Assembly (NCBI GenBank): GCA_025963725.1
Contig: JAOQAE010000006.1
Coordinates: 1 to 64,000 of the forward strand
DNA from: Bacteroidota bacterium
GTDB taxonomy: Bacteria; Bacteroidota; Bacteroidia; 2-12-FULL-35-15
Reading direction: 5' to 3'
DNA length: 64,000 bases
In this document: piece by piece, positions 56,079 through 63,446 of the stretch
Layout: each line of letters begins with the position of its first letter
How positions within the stretch are numbered: the first letter of the stretch is position 1
The notes under the pieces: generated by a model
Told to the model about the DNA's origin: nothing
Seen by the model: only the letters and a program-made list of their open reading frames with translations
Databases searched by the model: none
Made by a program: the position numbers and the translations under genes

Positions 56079-56246
56079 ATGTTTTCTTTGCCGCAGATTC
56101 GCAGATTTTTTTCCTGAAAAAAAATTATCGCAGATTGGATCGCTTCGCGATTAGCGGGATGCTTATTCGCTATGTTTTCTTTTGCCACAGATTCACGGAT
56201 TTTTATCGTGGTAAAAATTACCGCAGATTGGATCGCTTCGCGATTT
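56079..56246 (+). repeat. Two direct copies of a CGCAGATT-type dispersed repeat
   Basis: The region 56070-56414 has no gene. Copy 1 (56079-56152) and copy 2 (56171-56246) share TATGTTTTCTT…GCC(A/G)CAGATTC, an imperfect hairpin and GCAGATTGGATCGCTTCGCGATT. The CGCAGATT motif is a common dispersed repeat in Bacteroidota genomes. Confidence 0.65.
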
Positions 56247-56296
56247 GAGCAAAGCGATATAATTAGCAGGATCTCGTGCGCGTTATGATCTTGCAG

Positions 56297-56395
56297 AGAT
56301 CCCGTGTCGTGGCACGGGATGACGATCATTCGAGTGGCGATAAGCTTGACGGTGATCTCAATCGGAGTCCGAGACAGGCGTGGCACGGGATGACG
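56297..56395. repeat. GTCATCCCGTG-type repeat, one full copy and one partial
   Basis: The full unit at 56297-56323 (reverse complement) differs from the one at 45840-45866 at only two of 27 positions. A partial copy, GGCACGGGATGACGGT, lies near 56380-56395. Confidence 0.7.
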
Positions 56396-56414
56396 GTAAC
56401 CGCGGGACGATAAT

Positions 56415-57743
56415 TTATTTCTTCTCCTTTATATAAAACATTCCGCAGGCGCTGATGATCGCGATCAGCGGCACTACCGGGACACGGAAGCGCGCTTCGG
56501 TAACGGGAGGCAGATTCATGACGGCAAAGCAGAGGATGGTGAAGAGGAACAGGAAGCAGATCGGCAGCAGCTTTTCCTTTCGCATGTAAACGATCCCGAT
56601 CACAAATGCAATGTACACCAGCGCCATCATGAGCAGCTGGAACAACACAAGCATGATGGACACGGTGCTCGTCCGCTTAAAGAAGCTTTCAAACACCTTA
56701 TAGCTTTTCGGGATGGTGTTGTAGCCTTTTCCCCAGTGACCGAACATGATCTCGAAATAGGCGCAGGTCGGCTTCAGGAAAAAATAACCTACCTGGATGG
56801 CCTGCTGCTTTAAAAAGATCGTAGGAGAATCCGAGATCACGGACAGCGCTTCCTTTTCAATGAAAGCAGCATACTCATACGGCTGTGTGTACGCATTGCC
56901 TTTGAACTCCCTGAACGTTTTCCAGCGGAGCGTGCTTTGCGACCCCGCAAGCGAATGTCCGTAACGTTCGGCATACACCGCGGCTGCCTGGTAGTTCAGC
57001 AGGTTGTGCTCCCTGATCACGCTGATGAAGGGATGTCCGAACGTGACCTTGTTCCTCGCCAGCCATGGCGATAAGCTGAGCAGCACAACACCAGCATACA
57101 GCAATGCGTTTTTGAAAACAGTTTTTAGCTGCCGGAAATTCCTGTAAAGAATAAACACGGCAAAGAGCAAGGGAATGCAGAACGCGATCGGCCGGCAAAG
57201 GATGAGCAAGCCGGAGAAGAGCGCTGCATACACAAGGTATTTGGTCTGATCATCCTTTAAGAAACGGATGAAAAAGAAAAACGCGAGCAGCAGCAGGAAT
57301 GTAAACAGCGTTTCGGTGAGCACGATGCTGGCCATTGCCACAGAAGGCAGATCGAGCGCGACGATCAATGCTGATGCATTTGAGATGAACCTGTTACCGG
57401 TGACCTGTTCCGCAAGCCGGTACACGAGGTAACAGCTGAGCACCGAAAGAATGATCTGCAGGATGATAATGGAGAAGCCTTCGGGCCCGATCATTTCCGC
57501 GAAAGCGATAAACATTGGATACACGGGTGTGCGGTAATAATCGGGATCGAGCGGGGCCTGCTCGTTCTGGCTGAACACACCTTCGTGGAACATGTTATAG
57601 CCTAAATTCCAGTAGCCATAGGAATCGTACACATAAATGCCATCGGGATTTTTAACACATACAGTGATGAGCAGGCCGAGCCTGATAACAAGGGCGAGAA
57701 GCAAAATGATGAGCAGAGGCTTGTTCCCTTTTAATCCGCTCAT
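56415..57743 (-). CDS. ArnT/PMT-like glycosyltransferase (GT39/GT-C-type membrane protein)
   Basis: A 442 aa integral membrane protein with about 11 hydrophobic segments. The N-terminal region holds a luminal-type acidic loop, YVYDSYGYWNLGYNMFHEG and DPDYYRTPVYPMFIAFAEM. This matches the GT-C/PMT-2 family, where the acidic residue in the first loop is catalytic. Members move sugars from a polyprenyl-phosphate donor onto lipids or proteins. Donor and acceptor are not deducible. The gene stops 1 nt after the glucosaminidase stop is reached in the other gene of the pair, so the two probably form one operon (57745-58674 first, then this gene). Confidence 0.8.
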   Translation of the reverse strand: MSGLKGNKPLLIILLLALVIRLGLLITVCVKNPDGIYVYDSYGYWNLGYNMFHEGVFSQNEQAPLDPDYYRTPVYPMFIAFAEMIGPEGFSIIILQIILSVLSCYLVYRLAEQVTGNRFISNASALIVALDLPSVAMASIVLTETLFTFLLLLAFFFFIRFLKDDQTKYLVYAALFSGLLILCRPIAFCIPLLFAVFILYRNFRQLKTVFKNALLYAGVVLLSLSPWLARNKVTFGHPFISVIREHNLLNYQAAAVYAERYGHSLAGSQSTLRWKTFREFKGNAYTQPYEYAAFIEKEALSVISDSPTIFLKQQAIQVGYFFLKPTCAYFEIMFGHWGKGYNTIPKSYKVFESFFKRTSTVSIMLVLFQLLMMALVYIAFVIGIVYMRKEKLLPICFLFLFTILCFAVMNLPPVTEARFRVPVVPLIAIISACGMFYIKEKK

Positions 57744-57744
57744 G

Positions 57745-58674
57745 CTATTGCGTATCAGCAGGCTTATTTTTACGGAGGTACAGTACAGTGCCCGGCGCGG
57801 GCTCTGTACCCGGGGCGATGTGATTCTTCTTATACAGCTTCTTCAGCTTGATGCCGTGCAACTGGGAAATGGAGCGCATTGTTTCACCCTTCTTCACGGT
57901 ATGGAACGGCTCTTCCGCACGATTGCGCTTCGGCTGCAGGTAGAGCTTCTGTCCGGGAACGAGCGTTGAATTGGGATCGAGATCATTGAACTTATAGAGC
58001 TGCCAGAGGTCCTTATCGGTATCGTGCGCGATCTTGTAGAACGAATCGCCCGGCTTTACGATCACATACTTAATGAGGTGAAAGCGGAGGATCTCCCTCG
58101 GCTCAAACTTATCGGGCGTTGCGGGCTTTTCAACTGAAGCCGTGATATTGGGCACACCTTCCATTTTATCCAGCTCGTATAATTTGTAAGCTTCAATAAG
58201 CTCGATGAGGCGCTTCGTGTATTTCGGATCGGTTGCATATCCTGCGGCTTTCAGCCCTTCCGCCCAGCCTTTGTAATCGTTGCGCTTTAGTGTGAACAAC
58301 GATGCATAGCGCGGACGGTTCTTCAGGAATTTGGAATGGTCGGTATACGAATCGAGCACGGAAGGATACTTGCGGAAGCATTCATCCTTTGCATCATCAT
58401 CCTTGATAAAGGTAGGCCCGTTCCAGTCGTGACACTTAATCCCGAAATGATTGTTGGCATACACGGCGAGATCGCTGTTGCCATTTCCGCTTTCGAGCAT
58501 TCCCTGCGCAAGCGTGATGCTGGCGGGGATGTTATACATCAGCATTTCCTTTATCGCTTCATCCTTGTAGCTGTCGATGTACTTTTCGGGGCTCATCTTC
58601 CGCTCTGCAGGCTGGGCAAAGCAGAGCATCCCCGGGAGGACAAGCAATAACAGGAAAGGAATACGAGATCTCAT
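57745..58674 (-). CDS. Secreted glucosaminidase-domain protein with two LysM repeats
   Basis: A 309 aa product from ATG 58674 (MRSRIPFLLLLVLPGMLCFAQ as signal peptide); the open frame extends 21 codons further, which is not signal-like. Residues ~30-175 match the mannosyl-glycoprotein endo-beta-N-acetylglucosaminidase (Glucosaminidase) domain: ITLAQGMLESGNGNSDLAV with the catalytic Glu, NNHFGIKCHDWNG and a substrate loop RYASLFTLKRNDYKGWAEGL. Two LysM repeats follow (YVIVKPGDSFYKIAHDTDKD, HTVKKGETMRSISQLHGIK) that bind peptidoglycan. It likely cuts peptidoglycan glycan strands in the periplasm. The 1-nt gap to the GT39-like gene supports an operon. Confidence 0.9.
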   Translation of the reverse strand: MRSRIPFLLLLVLPGMLCFAQPAERKMSPEKYIDSYKDEAIKEMLMYNIPASITLAQGMLESGNGNSDLAVYANNHFGIKCHDWNGPTFIKDDDAKDECFRKYPSVLDSYTDHSKFLKNRPRYASLFTLKRNDYKGWAEGLKAAGYATDPKYTKRLIELIEAYKLYELDKMEGVPNITASVEKPATPDKFEPREILRFHLIKYVIVKPGDSFYKIAHDTDKDLWQLYKFNDLDPNSTLVPGQKLYLQPKRNRAEEPFHTVKKGETMRSISQLHGIKLKKLYKKNHIAPGTEPAPGTVLYLRKNKPADTQ

Positions 58675-59014
58675 TCTTACAAACATAGCCAAAATTTGTA
58701 CGGACATGGCGGAGGGAGGGTTTGAATTTTCTAACAATGGGGTGTTAGTTGAGGAAATTAAGGCTTACCGGATCATCCAAAATCTTGTCTTGATGGCAAC
58801 CTGCAACGCCATGAAGAAATGGGTGTTTTTACACATTGATAATTGATAGGCAATGATTTAGATTTGCCGCACAGAATAAATACAAGCGAATTTATCGGAT
58901 TAATTATGTCACAGAAGTGGAAAAGTGTCCATGGAAGTGTGAATATAATACAGCAAGTTTGATGCTTCAAATGAACGGCTAACGGAGTATTAATCATTTC
59001 ACAATCTATAAAGT

Positions 59015-59491
59015 ATGGCATTAGTTTATTGCAAAGCGTGCGGAAAAGAGATCAGCGAAAATGCGAAGGCTTGCCCTTCCTGTGGCGAACCGCAAAAAAC
59101 ACGCAGCAATGCGTTTTTAATAATCGTTATTCTAGTAGTGCTTATTGTCGGAGGCTTCATAGGCTTTAAGCTTTACAACACTTCTTTAATGAGCGAAGCG
59201 GAGCAAAAAAAGATGATCGTTCAGGAGATACTGGGAAAGGATTGCACTTTTTTATCCCAGGCAGGTTCCGAATTCATTCAGCAAAGCATGGTCAGAGCTA
59301 TTGTTACAGCTGCAATTTCAAACCGGTGCGACTGTGTGCAAGAGGTGATAGTTCCCGAGATGGTCAATAATTATTCATTGGAAGAACTGGAAAAGCTAAA
59401 GGACTCACCTATCGAGGCAATGCAGGCAGTTGGAGCGGTAGTGACGCAGAACCTTGGAATTATTCAACAACATTGCGGAAGCATTAATTAA
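59015..59491 (+). CDS. Zinc-ribbon single-pass membrane protein, unknown function
   Basis: A 158 aa protein. The N-terminus is a zinc ribbon (YCKACGKEISENAKACPSCGEPQ; two CxxC knuckles at residues 6-9 and 20-23). One membrane helix follows (AFLIIVILVVLIVGGFIGFKLY). The C-terminal ~95 residues are helical, with Cys residues in GKDCTFLSQAG, ISNRCDCVQEV and QQHCGS. No family is recognised. The start of a visibly AT-richer, accessory stretch is near this gene. It is followed at 14 nt by the next small membrane-protein gene on the same strand. Confidence 0.75.
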   Translation: MALVYCKACGKEISENAKACPSCGEPQKTRSNAFLIIVILVVLIVGGFIGFKLYNTSLMSEAEQKKMIVQEILGKDCTFLSQAGSEFIQQSMVRAIVTAAISNRCDCVQEVIVPEMVNNYSLEELEKLKDSPIEAMQAVGAVVTQNLGIIQQHCGSIN

Positions 59492-59505
59492 TTTTTACAC
59501 GCGAA

Positions 59506-59925
59506 ATGTCAGACGAAATTAAAAGCAAAAGAAAACTTTCAAAAGCAAAGCTCGCCGGGATCATTGGCGTAACAGCCGGCATTTTAAGCATACTTGGGGG
59601 ACTTGAGGTATTCTATCTCAAAATGACCACCAAAGACTTTTCAGGCCAATGGAAAATTACCTGCAATATCAAAACCAGCACATACCAGCCCTATATAGGT
59701 AAATCATCGGGATGGAAAGTGTTTTTCACCCAAAACGGTGATAAACTAAATGGGAGAGGTGAAATGACCTGGATAGATGATAAGGAAATCCCCTTCAGTC
59801 AACATTCACCCATAACCATGGAAGGAATTGTAGACGGAGATGAAATTACTCTAAACTATACAATGCAGGCGAAAGAAGACTTTCATACGGCGAGATCAAG
59901 CTCACAATGGATTCGAATGTATTAG
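59506..59925 (+). CDS. Small membrane-anchored protein of unknown function, probably frameshifted
   Basis: A 139 aa reading frame with one N-terminal helix (AKLAGIIGVTAGILSILGG) and a small beta-rich domain starting FSGQWKITCNIKTSTY, containing GWKVFFTQNGDKLNGRGEMTW and GIVDGDEITLNYTM. The frame ends in an unlikely SSSQWIRMY. In the overlapping frame from 59889 the sequence reads GEIKLTMDSNVLAQGTFSGT and continues to a stop at 59996, which completes the same beta pattern. A one-base loss near 59887-59889 would explain this, by mutation or assembly error. The full gene would span 59506-59996. The domain reminds me of small lipocalin-like ligand-binding modules; no function is assigned. Confidence 0.65.
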   Translation: MSDEIKSKRKLSKAKLAGIIGVTAGILSILGGLEVFYLKMTTKDFSGQWKITCNIKTSTYQPYIGKSSGWKVFFTQNGDKLNGRGEMTWIDDKEIPFSQHSPITMEGIVDGDEITLNYTMQAKEDFHTARSSSQWIRMY

Positions 59926-60024
59926 CCCAAGGTACATTTTCGGGAACTGCGGCTAATGCTACTGGAACTTCCATCGCAGAAAAAATATTAAAATGATAAT
60001 ATTATAATTACAGGAAGAAAATAA

Positions 60025-61047
60025 ATGAAAATATTACGATTAATTACAGTCACGGCAGCCGCTTTTTTTCACACAAGCTCCCAAGGACAAAACACTATTG
60101 ACGTTGCGGAAAGCACATTAAAAGTGAGTGGCTTGAGTGAAGAAATTTTTTATTATGGATTTTCAGAAGGTGATCAACTAATATTCAGTTTTGAAGAACT
60201 GAACAGAAAAGAGCTGAAAGAAATTGAAATCATTGAGCTTCCCGCATCTTCCAAATTTATGGACTATAAAACTGCGAGGATCGACAATAAGACCATAACT
60301 ATTACAAATACGGGTATTTATAAATTCCGGTTTTCTAATTCTGCACTAACGGGCAGAATCTGTAAGTTTAAAATTCAGCGTATACCTGCCGACCAATCAA
60401 AAAAGTTCAATACAAATGTATATTGGAAAACCGTGTATGACACAACGTATACTACGGTACAGGAAAAATACCTTATTAAATCAGACACCATAATAAATAA
60501 CATTACGGATCAGGTTGCGAAAGTACATTCCCAAGGAAATATGGATGGCAATAAATCCTACTTCAATTTCTCCCTGCCTCCAAACACAATTTCATGGAGC
60601 TACTACATAGGCGTAGACCAGGGAGGGATGCAAGCGTATCAAAATGCTACAGCTCTACTGGCAAAAAATGCCGGCCCCATCGCTTCCAAGCTTCCGGGGT
60701 ACGGACCGCTGGCCTCGCTCGCCTTAGGTGGTGCATCTTATATCGCTCAATTACAATCCGGAGAAGATATAGATTTTTGGATCGTACAAGGTGATAATGC
60801 AAACTTATGGCAAAGTGATCAACAATTTTATTACATAAAAAAAGGTAAGGTTTTAAATGATTATTCACGAATGCTATCGCCCCTTAAAGGGAACAACTTG
60901 TTTGTTTGCCTCAGTAATGACAATGCTATCACCGGCGTTCAGGTCACAGTTAAAATAACGGCAATTTCAGTAAATGAGGAATGGGGATTAAGGCCTATTC
61001 AAAAAATGCACATTAGCAGTAAGCAAGTGGCTTATTTGAAAAATTAA
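60025..61047 (+). CDS. Secreted protein of unknown function
   Basis: A 340 aa protein with signal peptide KILRLITVTAAAFFHTSSQGQ. The first ~130 residues form a beta sandwich (DQLIFSFEELNRKELKEIEIIELP, KTITITNTGIYKFRFSN), reminiscent of a jelly-roll or Ig-like domain. The middle has FNFSLPPNTISWSYYIGVDQGG and a Gly/Ala-rich helical segment around LPGYGPLASLALGGASYIA, which could insert in or contact a membrane. A final beta region follows (NNLFVCLSNDNAITGVQVTVKI). I know homologous-looking proteins only as hypothetical. It lies on the same strand as its neighbours, 28 nt after the apparent end of the frameshifted gene. Confidence 0.7.
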   Translation: MKILRLITVTAAAFFHTSSQGQNTIDVAESTLKVSGLSEEIFYYGFSEGDQLIFSFEELNRKELKEIEIIELPASSKFMDYKTARIDNKTITITNTGIYKFRFSNSALTGRICKFKIQRIPADQSKKFNTNVYWKTVYDTTYTTVQEKYLIKSDTIINNITDQVAKVHSQGNMDGNKSYFNFSLPPNTISWSYYIGVDQGGMQAYQNATALLAKNAGPIASKLPGYGPLASLALGGASYIAQLQSGEDIDFWIVQGDNANLWQSDQQFYYIKKGKVLNDYSRMLSPLKGNNLFVCLSNDNAITGVQVTVKITAISVNEEWGLRPIQKMHISSKQVAYLKN

Positions 61048-61073
61048 ACATAACCAACAACTAATATTAAAAA

Positions 61074-61544
61074 ATGGAAACTATCACAAGCAAATTCACA
61101 GAAAAGGCAATCTTCATTGAAGACATCGAGAAAATCGATTTTACTATGATTAAACTTAAACTGCAAGACGAAGAGGAGGGCCAGGGATGGAATATTGAAC
61201 AAGCAAATGAAGCTGAAAAAGAATATAAAAAATTCTTGGCGCTAAAACGCGTCTATCATACCAAGGAAATTGTTCCTAATAAAACAATTGATATTTTTTG
61301 GCACCAGCATATATTAGACACAGAAGCATATGCAAAAGACTGCGATACTATATTTGGCTTCTTCATCCACCATTATCCTTATTTTGGCATGAATGGAGAT
61401 CAAGATGCGCAAAACCTAGTCGATGCGTTCGAAGAAACAAAAATTCTTTATAAATATCATTTTGACAAGAATTATTTGGGTGAAGCGCCCAAATGTAAAA
61501 CGCCTAAATGTCGAACTGCATGTAAACCTATGAAATGCAAATAA
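61074..61544 (+). CDS. GRDP-like (glycine-rich-domain family, DUF1399-type) protein with Cys/Lys-rich tail
   Basis: A 156 aa protein. The motif DIFWHQHILDTEAYAKDCDT followed by FGFFIHHYPYFGM fits the pattern W-H-x-H-x-L-D…Y…D-C…G…H-H of GRDP-like proteins known from plants and bacteria. The end is EAPKCKTPKCRTACKPMKCK, a short tail rich in Cys and Lys, possibly metal-binding or a modified-peptide core. Biochemical function of the family is not settled. It starts 26 nt after the previous gene, and no obvious promoter or terminator separates it from the structured region that follows. Confidence 0.65.
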   Translation: METITSKFTEKAIFIEDIEKIDFTMIKLKLQDEEEGQGWNIEQANEAEKEYKKFLALKRVYHTKEIVPNKTIDIFWHQHILDTEAYAKDCDTIFGFFIHHYPYFGMNGDQDAQNLVDAFEETKILYKYHFDKNYLGEAPKCKTPKCRTACKPMKCK

Positions 61545-61654
61545 AAAGATTTGATAAAATTTGTCTGTTTATACACCAACATATGATGAGATGGCAGCTT
61601 CACCTCTTTTGTTGAAAAAAATTGAAAACCTCTATAGGAAGAGCGTTTTTTTAT

Positions 61655-61991
61655 GATGAAACCGAGTTAAATTTGCTGTGCTTTCGATGAGGTACGAAAA
61701 CTCGTACTTGTGTTGGAAGGGTTGAAGTTTAACGTATGGTCTCCCCATAAGGTTACCAATAAATCTATCCACGTTGATAGATTTACTGCTAACCTTGCCA
61801 CCTCACGTGGCAGGTCAGCCTGTACAAAGAATCTCAGTAGTAGTATCATCATTTCTGCTGTATTTATATAGTTTTTAGGCGTTAGATTACGATTTAGTCA
61901 CGTATTCGAAAGTTGTGGGTGACTCCCGGTTGTTTGCGCCAAAAACCCTTCCCTGAAATGGGCGATACGCGCTAATCGTTGGGTTTTTGGC
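61655..61991 (+). ncRNA. Candidate structured ncRNA preceding the reverse transcriptase gene
   Basis: Gene-free stretch with at least seven helices. P1: 61666-61674 with 61725-61733 (9 bp, one G-U), enclosing P2: 61690-61697 with 61702-61709 (8 bp, AAAC loop). P3: 61735-61739 with 61745-61749. P4: 61749-61755 with 61790-61796 (7 bp), enclosing P5: 61760-61769 with 61776-61785 (10 bp). P6: 61797-61801 with 61807-61811. P7: 61938-61948 with 61981-61991 (11 bp, perfect), containing a smaller CGAT/ATCG stem. Spacing to the RT start (62020) is 28 nt. DRT2 and DRT9 systems have an essential ncRNA in this position that serves as template. The RNA boundaries are approximate, and transcription is inferred. 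Confidence 0.6.
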
Positions 61992-62019
61992 TTTGCAGGA
62001 TATTCTTATTTTAATATAT

Positions 62020-63444
62020 ATGTTGAATGCGGCTCTTTTTACTAAATGGACTGAAAAGGAAAAAGGAGCCGCATTAAGCAAAAAAAGGCGGTACGCGCAT
62101 TTTGATCCTAAGATTGATTTCTTAAAAAACATTTCTATTTTAAGAAATTTTCTGGCTGATCCTAAAAAGGTCTCAACACATTCATTCTATCCGTTTATAA
62201 AATCTGACATTGTTGTTCCTCGATATAAAAAGACAGGAAAGCTGGATGAAAAAGGAAAACCAATTCGTAAATTGGAGAATAAGATACGCCCAATAGCGTA
62301 CGCTGCACATTTTGATGCATTTATTTATTCCTGGTATTCAACATTGCTTTCTGAGCACTACGAGAAGAAAACAAAGGAGTTAGGAATTTATGATTGTGTA
62401 TTAGCCTACTTGGAAAAGGATAAAAGCAACATCGAATTTGCTGATGAAGTATTTGAATACATTAAAGTCAAAGGTGAATGCGTTGCGCTTGCCTTTGATA
62501 TAACAAGCTTTTTTGACGGCTTGGACCACGCGCACTTAAAAAAAATGTGGTCGCTCACATTGAATGAATCACGGCTTCCAGAAGACCATTTCAACATCTA
62601 CCGTTCGATAACATCTTATACCACCGTCCAAAAAGAAAGGGTTGAGTCAGACTTCAACATACAAGCGAAAAAAGAAGCTGGTATAAGAATAGCAAGGATA
62701 TGCTCTCCTAACGATTTCCGCGAAAAGGTCAGAGGAGGCGGAATGATTGAGAAAAGCCCATTCACAAATAAAGTTAAAGGAAGTACAAGATTAGGCGAAA
62801 TCTGTGGAATTCCGCAGGGTTCACCAATAAGTGCCTGCCTTTCCAATATCTATATGATGGAGTTTGATGTTGACATCCACACGATGATTAGTCACCTTGG
62901 AGGATTATACCGTAGATATTGCGATGATATAGTGGTGGTCGTTAAGATTGAAGATGCCACCAAAGTTAAAGATGCGATAATTAAAACAATTGTTGATTAT
63001 CATTTAGAGATTAATGATAGCAAAACTGAAGTGACGTATTTTAAAGATGATGGCGGAAAGCTCAAAGGATTTGATAACCCATCTTCCAATGCAAAAGAAA
63101 GGAACATGCAGTATCTCGGTTTTGAGTTTAATGGAGAAAATGCGTATATCCGTTCATCCAGTCTTTCCCGATACTACAGAAGGATGACGGCCAGAATTCG
63201 AGAGAACTTAAAAGCCGCTTATGGACAGAATTCAATTGGGTCAAAGATATTTAGAAAGAAACTTTATAATAGGTATACAGAAAAAGGAGAGCGAAATTTC
63301 ATTTCATATGCCGAAAGAGCCTATGAACACATGGAGTCGAAGACAATATATAATCAGGTAAAAAATAGCAAGAAAAAGGTTAACAAAAAATTGGCTCAGA
63401 AAAACGCCACGTTTATAGCTAAACGACCAAAAAATATGCAATAA
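62020..63444 (+). CDS. Unknown-group (UG/DRT-type) reverse transcriptase, candidate anti-phage RT
   Basis: A 474 aa RT from ATG 62020; a TTG-started extension to 61987 would overlap helix P7 and is less likely. RT motifs: RPIAYAAHFDAFIYSWYSTLL (RT2-like), catalytic Asp in FDITSFFDGLDH (Asp160), GIPQGSPISACLSNIYM (263-279), YRRYCDDIVVVV with catalytic YCDD at 300-303, INDSKTEVTYF, and YLGFEFNGENAYIRSSSLSRYYR. There is no intron maturase X domain, HNH or retron VTG motif, and it lacks the DGR SQ motif. The PQGSPISACLSN form and the C-terminal Lys-rich helices fit UG-class RTs. The preceding structured RNA favours a DRT2- or DRT9-like system. Catalytic residues are complete. Confidence 0.85.
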   Translation: MLNAALFTKWTEKEKGAALSKKRRYAHFDPKIDFLKNISILRNFLADPKKVSTHSFYPFIKSDIVVPRYKKTGKLDEKGKPIRKLENKIRPIAYAAHFDAFIYSWYSTLLSEHYEKKTKELGIYDCVLAYLEKDKSNIEFADEVFEYIKVKGECVALAFDITSFFDGLDHAHLKKMWSLTLNESRLPEDHFNIYRSITSYTTVQKERVESDFNIQAKKEAGIRIARICSPNDFREKVRGGGMIEKSPFTNKVKGSTRLGEICGIPQGSPISACLSNIYMMEFDVDIHTMISHLGGLYRRYCDDIVVVVKIEDATKVKDAIIKTIVDYHLEINDSKTEVTYFKDDGGKLKGFDNPSSNAKERNMQYLGFEFNGENAYIRSSSLSRYYRRMTARIRENLKAAYGQNSIGSKIFRKKLYNRYTEKGERNFISYAERAYEHMESKTIYNQVKNSKKKVNKKLAQKNATFIAKRPKNMQ

Positions 63445-63446
63445 AA

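Noticed and set aside
58577-58846. Small ORF overlapping the glucosaminidase 5' end
   Set aside because: Most of it lies antisense to the glucosaminidase signal peptide; the remaining 46 codons have no recognisable features.
61987-62019. Extension of the RT to a TTG start at 61987
   Set aside because: It overlaps the 3' arm of the 11-bp helix P7, the added residues are hydrophobic and unlike RT N-termini, and an ATG at 62020 follows.
61987-63444. Group II intron, retron or diversity-generating retroelement
   Set aside because: No maturase X/HNH domain, no intron 5'/3' ends or domain V hairpin, no VR/TR repeat pair and no DGR SQ motif. The RT motifs fit the UG/DRT class better.
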